Origin: CAYMKL01 sp964390805
GTDB lineage: Bacteria; Chloroflexota; Anaerolineae; VGOG01
Assembly: GCA_964390805.1 (NCBI GenBank)
Contig: CAYMKL010000007.1
Location: 1-64,000 of the forward strand
Length of the DNA: 64,000 nt
Reading direction: 5' to 3'
The notes under the pieces are model-generated. The model did not search any database and was not told the DNA's origin. It was given only the letters and a program-made list of their open reading frames with translations. Positions 58,711 to 64,000 of this stretch are shown here, piece by piece; the first letter of the stretch is position 1, and each line of letters starts with the position of its first letter. The translations under genes and the position numbers were made by a program.

Positions 58711-59187
58711 ATGATCCAGGTAACAGTTGACAGCATAAGGGCGAGTTTGATGTCCCAGCATCGGGTGGTGATCCTGAAAGATGTAGATAGCGAAAGGTAT
58801 TTGCCTATCTGGATTGGCCCCTTCGAAGCTGAGGCCATTACTCTCGAGCTGCAGCAAGTCCAGTTGGCCCGCCCCCTCACCCATGACCTGCTGAAAGCGG
58901 TTATCACCAAGATGGGAGCCAGAGTATCCCACATCCTGGTGAACGATCTGCGCGATGATACCTTCTACGCCCGCATCGTCCTGGACAACAACGGCCATCC
59001 CCTGGAGATAGATTCCCGCCCCAGCGATAGCATCGCTCTGGCTGTGCGAGTCAAAGCACCTATCTTCGTGGCTGAATCGGTGATGGAAAGAGCCGCCATA
59101 ACGCCTGACGAAGGAATAAGCTCTTCTGATAAGGAGAAACTGTCGGTTTTCCGCGATTTCGTTGAAACCCTCGACCTCGACGAATGA
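58711..59187 (+). CDS. Bifunctional nuclease (BFN) family protein
   Basis: The 158-residue protein is read from ATG 58711 after GGAGAGGAGGCAACGAGA. It matches the DUF151/BFN family: VTVDSIRASLMSQHRVVILK, RYLPIWIGPFEAEAITLELQ, RPLTHDLLKAVITKMGARVS, and the strongly conserved IDSRPSDSIALAVRVKAPIF. Plant and bacterial members have RNase/DNase activity in some reports. Its own promoter lies 60 bases upstream. It diverges from the GNAT gene. Confidence 0.92.
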   Translation: MIQVTVDSIRASLMSQHRVVILKDVDSERYLPIWIGPFEAEAITLELQQVQLARPLTHDLLKAVITKMGARVSHILVNDLRDDTFYARIVLDNNGHPLEIDSRPSDSIALAVRVKAPIFVAESVMERAAITPDEGISSSDKEKLSVFRDFVETLDLDE

Positions 59188-59189
59188 GT

Positions 59190-59300
59190 TTCGATCCTTC
59201 GACCAAGCTCAGGACAAGGTTTTGAGACTTCGGCGAGCTCAGTCGAGCTGTTTCGGGTTTCGAGTTCATTCAACTCGAAACTCCGAACCCGAAACTCCAA
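59190..59300. repeat. Repeat cluster between the BFN gene and dnaB
   Basis: Two family A units (CCTTCGACCAAGCTCAGGAC and ACTTCGGCGAGCTCAGTCG) are followed by an inverted pair GGGTTTCGAGTTCATT / AACTCGAAACTCCGAACCC. The dnaB start follows within 25 bases. Confidence 0.75.
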
Positions 59301-59321
59301 ATTGCCTATGACGGTGGGACG

Positions 59322-60665
59322 ATGAACAGATCAGAGAGAATGGCGCCTCATAACACCGAGGCTGAAGAGGCAGCCCTGGGATCGCTTCTCATAGACCCCG
59401 ATGCTATATTCAGAGTAGCTCCCTTTCTCGACCCCGCAGATTTCTATCGGGAGAAAAATGGCTGGATCTACGACGCTGTCAGAGATCTCCACAACCGGCG
59501 GGAGCCAGCCGACTTCGTCACCCTCTGCGATGAGCTGGAGCGGCGCGGTCAACTGGAGGAGGTTGGCGGTGCAGCCTACGTTACTTTTCTGATCAATGCT
59601 GTACCCACGGCCATCCACGCGGAGTACTACGCCCGCATTGTGGAACGCACTGCCATCCTACGCCGACTGATCAGCGCGGCGGGGCAGATCGCGGGCATTG
59701 CCTATGAGGACGCCGAGGACGTGGACGAGGTGGTTGATAGAGCGGAGCAGGTACTGTTCGCGGTCTCTCAGCGTCGCATCTCCCGCGACCTGGTGCCGAT
59801 CAAACAGATCATCGGGACCTATTATGACCGGATAGACTACTTGTATCAACACCGTGGCGAGTTCATCGGCATCCCCACGGGCTTCCCCCTGCTGGACACG
59901 TTGTTGGGGGGATTGCAGTCCTCCGACCTGATCATCGTGGCTGGCCGGCCAGGTATGGGCAAGACCTCGCTCGCTCTCTCTATCGCCCAAAACGCCGCCC
60001 GCAAACACAACCAGCGCGTGGCTTTCTTTAGCCTGGAGATGAGCTCCGAGCAGGTAGTGCAGCGACTCGTCTCGGCCGAGACGGGCATAGATTCCCAAAG
60101 ACTACGCCGGGGTGAGCTCAGAGACAATGAGTGGCCCCTCTTCGTCGAGGCCACAGGTATCCTCTCGGAGGCGCCCATCTTCATTGATGATACACCCTCT
60201 ATCTCTGCCATGCAGATGCGAACCAAGGCCCGCCGCATCCACGCCGAGCATGGCCTCGATCTCATCATTGTTGATTACCTCCAGTTGATGCGAGGCGACA
60301 CCCGGTCAGAGAACCGTGTCCAGGAGATTTCGGCTATCTCTCGTGCACTCAAAGGGTTGGCTAGAGAGCTGAACGCACCTGTGATAGCCGTCTCCCAGTT
60401 ATCCCGAGCCGTTGAATCCCGTAAGGATCACCAGCCCATGCTCTCCGACCTTCGCGAAAGCGGAAGTATTGAGCAGGACGCGGACGTGGTGATGTTCATC
60501 TACCGTGAGGAGATATACGACCCCAACACGGAGATGAAGAACATCGCTGACATCATCGTGGCCAAACACCGCAACGGCCCCACTGGCAAAATCCCCCTGT
60601 ACTTTCAGAAAGAGCTGGCTCAGTTCCACGAAGTAGAGTTTCTTCGCGAAGACCTGGCACCCTAA
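59322..60665 (+). CDS. dnaB: Replicative DNA helicase DnaB
   Basis: The 447-residue protein has the N-terminal DnaB domain (HNTEAEEAALGSLLIDPDAI, RREPADFVTLCDELERRGQL) and the RecA-like motor: Walker A IVAGRPGMGKTSLALSIAQN, LFSLEMSSEQ-type segment VAFFSLEMSSEQVVQRLVS, Walker B LDLIIVDYLQLM and the C-terminal SQLSRAVESRKDHQPMLSDL with the arginine finger. It unwinds DNA at the replication fork as a hexamer. A DnaD-like protein and a DnaC-type loader follow. Confidence 0.96.
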   Translation: MNRSERMAPHNTEAEEAALGSLLIDPDAIFRVAPFLDPADFYREKNGWIYDAVRDLHNRREPADFVTLCDELERRGQLEEVGGAAYVTFLINAVPTAIHAEYYARIVERTAILRRLISAAGQIAGIAYEDAEDVDEVVDRAEQVLFAVSQRRISRDLVPIKQIIGTYYDRIDYLYQHRGEFIGIPTGFPLLDTLLGGLQSSDLIIVAGRPGMGKTSLALSIAQNAARKHNQRVAFFSLEMSSEQVVQRLVSAETGIDSQRLRRGELRDNEWPLFVEATGILSEAPIFIDDTPSISAMQMRTKARRIHAEHGLDLIIVDYLQLMRGDTRSENRVQEISAISRALKGLARELNAPVIAVSQLSRAVESRKDHQPMLSDLRESGSIEQDADVVMFIYREEIYDPNTEMKNIADIIVAKHRNGPTGKIPLYFQKELAQFHEVEFLREDLAP

Positions 60666-60743
60666 ATCGGGTCTTGAGTTTGTGAGTCTCGGGTTTCGGG
60701 TTTACCTGACCATCTGACCAAGCACCATCCGACCAACAGACCA

Positions 60744-61478
60744 ATGAAAAGCTTTTCCGGTTTTCCCGCTGGCAAGGTGTACTTCACCCCCTTGCCTAAT
60801 TTGTTCTTTAGCGAGCTTCTGCCGGCCATAGATGACCTGGCCGAGCTGAAGGTGACTTTGCACATCTTCTGGCTGCTACACCAAAAGAAGGGCTACCCCC
60901 GATACGTGAGCCGACGAGAATTAGAGGCCGATGGGGTGCTGATGGGAGGGCTTATAGGGACGGGACAGGAACCAGAGGAGCGACTGGGGCAGGCTTTGGA
61001 ACGAGCCGTGGCCCGGGGCACCCTCCTCCACGTGACAGCCCTTCGGCCGTTAGCGAAGCGGCGCTCAGGACAGGCCCAGCAGGAGGATGAGCGGGACGAT
61101 TGGTATTTCATGAACACCGACGTTGGCCGGAGGACAGTGGACAAGATCCGCCGCGGAGAATTGGAGATGGAGGCAGTTATCTTGCCCAGCGAAGTGCGCC
61201 TGGAAGTAGAACGGCCCAACATCTTCGTTCTGTACGAACAGAACATAGGCTTGCTCACACCGCTCATCGCCGAGGAGCTCAGGGACGCCGAGAAGACTTA
61301 CCCTGACGACTGGATCGAGGATGCCTTCAGGATAGCCGTGGAGCACAATGCTCGCCGTTGGCGATACGTGCGCAGCGTTCTGGAGCGCTGGGCAACTGAG
61401 GGAAAAGTAAGTGAAAAGACTGGAAAAGATCGCCGTAGATACATCGAAGGGAAGTATGCCGACTACATCGAACACTGA
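60744..61478 (+). CDS. DnaD-domain replication initiation protein
   Basis: The 244-residue protein starts with a winged-helix DnaD N-domain (FTPLPNLFFSELLPAIDDLA, LKVTLHIFWLLHQKKGYPRY) and ends in the DnaB_2/DnaD C-domain (LYEQNIGLLTPLIAEELRDA, YPDDWIEDAFRIAVEHNARR, WRYVRSVLERW). In Firmicutes such proteins help load the replicative helicase. A family A repeat encodes LRPLAKRRSGQAQ at about residues 99-111 (61039-61076). The next gene overlaps its end by 68 bases. Confidence 0.88.
   Translation: MKSFSGFPAGKVYFTPLPNLFFSELLPAIDDLAELKVTLHIFWLLHQKKGYPRYVSRRELEADGVLMGGLIGTGQEPEERLGQALERAVARGTLLHVTALRPLAKRRSGQAQQEDERDDWYFMNTDVGRRTVDKIRRGELEMEAVILPSEVRLEVERPNIFVLYEQNIGLLTPLIAEELRDAEKTYPDDWIEDAFRIAVEHNARRWRYVRSVLERWATEGKVSEKTGKDRRRYIEGKYADYIEH
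61039..61076 (+). repeat. In-frame repeat, family A, in the dnaD-like gene
   Basis: CCCTTCGGCCGTTAGCGAAG and CGGCGCTCAGGACAGGCCC encode ALRPLAKRRSGQAQ between the winged helix and the C-domain. Confidence 0.65.
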
Positions 61479-62787
61479 AGTGTGCCCCATCTGCAAAGGG
61501 GCTGGGTATCTGGTCAAGGCCGTGTCCCCTGGCCATCCCGATTTCGGCAAGCTCTATCCCTGCCAGTGCAAGATCGAGGAATTGAGGGCCAAACGCCTCT
61601 CGGACTTGCGGGACTTGAGCCGCCTTGGCCAGCTTTCCCGCATGACCTTTGACAGCTTTAGACCCGAGGGCGTCGGGCTCAACACTGCGAAGCGCGACAA
61701 CCTCGGACGGGCCTACGAGCGGGCCAAACACTTCGCCCAGGAATGTATAGGTTGGCTGATTCTAAAAGGGGGCTATGGCTGTGGTAAAACCCACTTAGCA
61801 GCGGCCATATCCAACTATCGTATTGCCAATGGACAGCCCGTTCTCTTCGTCGTGGTGCCCGATCTCCTCGACCATCTGCGAGCCACTTATGCCCCCACCA
61901 GCCAGGTCTCCTATGATGAGCGCTTCGAGCAAGTGCGCGCTGCTCCCCTGCTGATCCTCGACGATTTAGGCACCCAGAACACTACCCCCTGGGCTCAAGA
62001 AAAACTCTACCAGATACTAAACTATCGTTACAACGCCCGGCTGCCCACAGTCATCACCACTAACCGCGAGTTGGAGGAAATTGATCTGCGGCTGCGCTCG
62101 CGGCTGGTGGACCCCGACCTGGCGGAGATTACCACCATCCTGGCTCCCGATTTTCGCCGCAGCGGGGTGAGCCAAGATCAATCGGAGCTCTCCAGCCTCC
62201 GCTACCACAGCGACAAAACCTTCCAGACCTTCGATCTGCGGGCCCACGAGTTACCTCTCGAGGAGCACAAGAACCTCAGGCGGGCCTTCGCTATTGCCCA
62301 AGGATACGCCGAGAATCCGGCGGATTGGCTGGTCTTCACTGGTCCTTATGGCTGTGGCAAAACCCATCTCGCCGCAGCCATTGCCAACTATCGGGTGAAC
62401 CAGGGTTATCCGGCTCTCTTTGTCGTCGTGCCCGATCTTCTCGACCACCTGCGAGCCACCTTCAGCCCCCAGAGCCTGGTTTCCTATGACCAGCGCTTCG
62501 AAGAAGTGCGCGACGCTTCCCTTTTGATCCTCGACGACCTGGGCACCCAGAGCTCCACGACCTGGGCTAAAGAGAAACTTTTTCAGCTTTTTAATCATCG
62601 TTATAACGCACGATTGCCAACCGTTATCACCATGCAAGAATCGGTAGAGGAATTGGAGAAGACGAATCCCCGCCTTAGTTCCCGCATTCTGGACTTCTCC
62701 CGCTGCACCGTTTTCGCCGTCATTGCCCCCAGCTACCGCGGTGGAGCGCGGCCTCAAAAGCGAAGTGGCCGCCGCCGTAAGGGTTAG
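61411..62787 (+). CDS. Tandem double-domain DnaC/DnaI-type helicase loader
   Basis: The 458-residue protein (GTG 61411 after GAGGGA; ATG 61456 is an alternative) begins with a zinc finger (CPICKGAGYLV...YPCQCK). It then carries two homologous AAA+ domains: Walker A GGYGCGKTH near residue 120 and GPYGCGKTH near 311, with Walker B LLILDDLGT in each. Most DnaC/DnaI loaders have one AAA+ domain and about 250-330 residues. Domain 1 keeps the sensor TTNRELEEID; domain 2 reads TMQESVEELE there and may not hydrolyse ATP normally. The C-terminus is basic (RPQKRSGRRRKG). It lies directly after dnaB and the dnaD-like gene. Confidence 0.9.
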   Translation: MKRLEKIAVDTSKGSMPTTSNTEVCPICKGAGYLVKAVSPGHPDFGKLYPCQCKIEELRAKRLSDLRDLSRLGQLSRMTFDSFRPEGVGLNTAKRDNLGRAYERAKHFAQECIGWLILKGGYGCGKTHLAAAISNYRIANGQPVLFVVVPDLLDHLRATYAPTSQVSYDERFEQVRAAPLLILDDLGTQNTTPWAQEKLYQILNYRYNARLPTVITTNRELEEIDLRLRSRLVDPDLAEITTILAPDFRRSGVSQDQSELSSLRYHSDKTFQTFDLRAHELPLEEHKNLRRAFAIAQGYAENPADWLVFTGPYGCGKTHLAAAIANYRVNQGYPALFVVVPDLLDHLRATFSPQSLVSYDQRFEEVRDASLLILDDLGTQSSTTWAKEKLFQLFNHRYNARLPTVITMQESVEELEKTNPRLSSRILDFSRCTVFAVIAPSYRGGARPQKRSGRRRKG

Positions 62788-62796
62788 CCAACTTTA

Positions 62797-62834
62797 AGAC
62801 CTCGGAGGTCTCCCCAGACCCCCGAGGTCTTTTT
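62797..62834. terminator. Terminator at the end of the primosome gene cluster
   Basis: AGACCTCGG and its complement CCGAGGTCT enclose a 16-base loop and are followed by TTTTT. The stem has the AGACC...GGTCT look of the family F repeats, so the terminator was probably derived from one. Confidence 0.85.
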
Positions 62835-62868
62835 CGAATGGTGCTGAAGTCAGACAGCAGCCTCATCC

Positions 62869-64000
62869 TTACTGCCGTGGCATCTTCACAGTGAAAGTAG
62901 TATCACCTGGCTTGCTCTTAACCTCGAACTGAGCACCATAGGGGCTTAGAAGTTGATAGCAACTGTACAGTCCCAACCCTGTCCCAGTGAGGGTTCCCCC
63001 ATTGATGGGTTTGGTAGTGAAGAAGGGCTCGAAAAGGTGAGGGATGTTCTCCGGCGGGATACCTACTCCTGTGTCGCGGAACTCAATGTAAACGTACTCG
63101 TCGTCGCTACGCGTTGTAATAGTGAGCACCGGCTTCTCGCAGCCTTCCATGGCATCTATGGCGTTCTTGATGAGGTTGGAAAAGGATTGGCTGAAATCGC
63201 TATAGACGCCCTCGATATACAGGGGTTCCTCATAGAAATTGTAAACCTTCTCAATGTAGTGTTTGAAGCGCGGATCCCCATCCAGGAACTTCAACTCCTG
63301 CCATAGCAGATCATTGATGTCAACCAACTGTTTGTGTTCCTCTTGCTCCCGTCGGCTCTTGTATATCAAGTTATCAATGATCTCCTGCATGGTTCTGCTC
63401 CCCCGCTCGATGGCGGACAGTTCCTGACGCATATTCTCGTATATCTCGGCAATGTGGGGGGGCATCTCCAACTTGCGGCCAGCCATTTTGCTCAGGAGGG
63501 CTGGTAGTTCGTCCTCGAAGTAGTCTCGCGCCTCTTCGAGGATAAGCTGAGTTCTGCCCTTGATGACTGTTAGCGGAGTGAGGAGGTTGTGGGCGATCCC
63601 CTGGGCCAACCGCCCAATGGCCGAGAGCTTCTCAGCCTGTACAAGCTGTGTCTCCAGCCGCTTTCGCAGGGTGATTTCCTGGACGATTTGTACCAGCCGG
63701 ACTACATTATCCTCCGGGTCTCGCAGGGGATAGGAAGACAAGAGCAGATCTTTTTCCAGCGCGGGCTCCCTCACCTCGATAGTCTGAGGCTCCCCCGTCC
63801 GCATCGTCTCAGCCTTGAGGCAGTAGTCAGGAGGTTCGTCTCGATTGTGTAAGACTCGGTAGCACTTCTTACCAATGAGCTGGGCTGGTGTAGTACCCAA
63901 CATCTTGGCGAAGGCGACGTTTACCCGGAGGATGTTGAATTCCTCGTCCAGCATGAAGATGCCTTCGGTGATAGCGTCGAAGGTTGCCTCCCACTCCCTC
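62869..64000 (-). CDS. PAS-domain sensor histidine kinase (5' end cut by the window)
   Basis: The visible C-terminal 377 residues are in frame to the window edge with no start, so the protein continues beyond it. A PAS domain (FDAITEGIFMLDEEFNILRV, ALEKDLLLSSYPLRDPEDNV) is followed by HisKA (SAIGRLAQGIAHNLLTPLTV, phospho-acceptor histidine in GIAHNLL) and HATPase_c (NLIKNAIDAMEG, IEFRDTGVGIPPENIPHLFE, GTGLGLYSC). It is a cytoplasmic signal kinase with an unknown input domain outside the window. The partner response regulator is not visible here. Confidence 0.93.
   Translation of the reverse strand, partial: REWEATFDAITEGIFMLDEEFNILRVNVAFAKMLGTTPAQLIGKKCYRVLHNRDEPPDYCLKAETMRTGEPQTIEVREPALEKDLLLSSYPLRDPEDNVVRLVQIVQEITLRKRLETQLVQAEKLSAIGRLAQGIAHNLLTPLTVIKGRTQLILEEARDYFEDELPALLSKMAGRKLEMPPHIAEIYENMRQELSAIERGSRTMQEIIDNLIYKSRREQEEHKQLVDINDLLWQELKFLDGDPRFKHYIEKVYNFYEEPLYIEGVYSDFSQSFSNLIKNAIDAMEGCEKPVLTITTRSDDEYVYIEFRDTGVGIPPENIPHLFEPFFTTKPINGGTLTGTGLGLYSCYQLLSPYGAQFEVKSKPGDTTFTVKMPRQ

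Overview
The window is high-GC bacterial DNA with no rRNA, tRNA or CRISPR array visible, so its taxonomy is inferred from content only. An anaerobic member of the Chloroflexota (Anaerolineae-like) fits best: large MalT/LuxR-type STAND regulators, RHS proteins carrying dockerin-like ends, ferredoxin-dependent 2-oxoacid oxidation with a phosphotransacylase, a DnaB-DnaD-DnaC cluster, and extended -10 promoters of the form TGnTATAAT. Some essential genes (secA, a recJ) carry short palindromic repeats inserted in frame, which suggests a repeat-rich genome of this group.

Layout. 1-10.3 kb: a LacI-family regulator, an IS110-type transposase inserted downstream of it, then a carbohydrate ABC importer (LysM-fused binding protein and two permeases), a GH13 sugar phosphorylase, an LsrG-like small enzyme and a TrkA-type channel-like protein. 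10.4-12.1 kb: a three-gene cargo (ribbon-helix-helix-like protein, unknown protein, C39-like cysteine peptidase) followed by a scrap of the channel gene's 3' end. 12.2-20.3 kb: a four-gene recombination operon (degenerate helicase-like protein, UvrD-type helicase, Fe-S PD-(D/E)XK nuclease, RecJ) that resembles an AddAB machine split into separate polypeptides. 20.3-26.2 kb: HAD phosphatase-like protein, MFS transporter, a divergent MalT-like regulator, four phased iterons and a PPOX-family protein. 26.3-38.5 kb: two giant secreted RHS proteins, dockerin scraps, an ISAs1 scrap, a miniature RHS-dockerin protein and an MFS remnant.

38.5-43.7 kb: an unknown 401-residue protein, two convergent paralogous ATP-grasp-like proteins and an aspartoacylase/succinylglutamate-desuccinylase-like metalloenzyme. 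This is the strongest candidate for an undescribed metabolic system. 43.9-47.7 kb: two toxin-antitoxin pairs (RelE/Phd-like and MazF-like), a CrtI-like FAD oxidoreductase and gene scraps. 47.9-54.0 kb: a 2-oxoacid:ferredoxin oxidoreductase operon with a GltD-ferredoxin fusion, two twin small membrane proteins and a phosphate acyltransferase. 54.1-64 kb: secA, prs, a GNAT acetyltransferase, a bifunctional nuclease family protein, dnaB, dnaD-like, a tandem double-DnaC gene, and a histidine kinase cut by the window edge.

Two themes cross the window. First, at least eight families of short, mostly palindromic repeats lie both between genes and in frame inside conserved genes. Second, cargo modules at two loci lie between an intact host gene and a second, direct-orientation copy of that gene's 3' end, which suggests integration with 3'-end regeneration.
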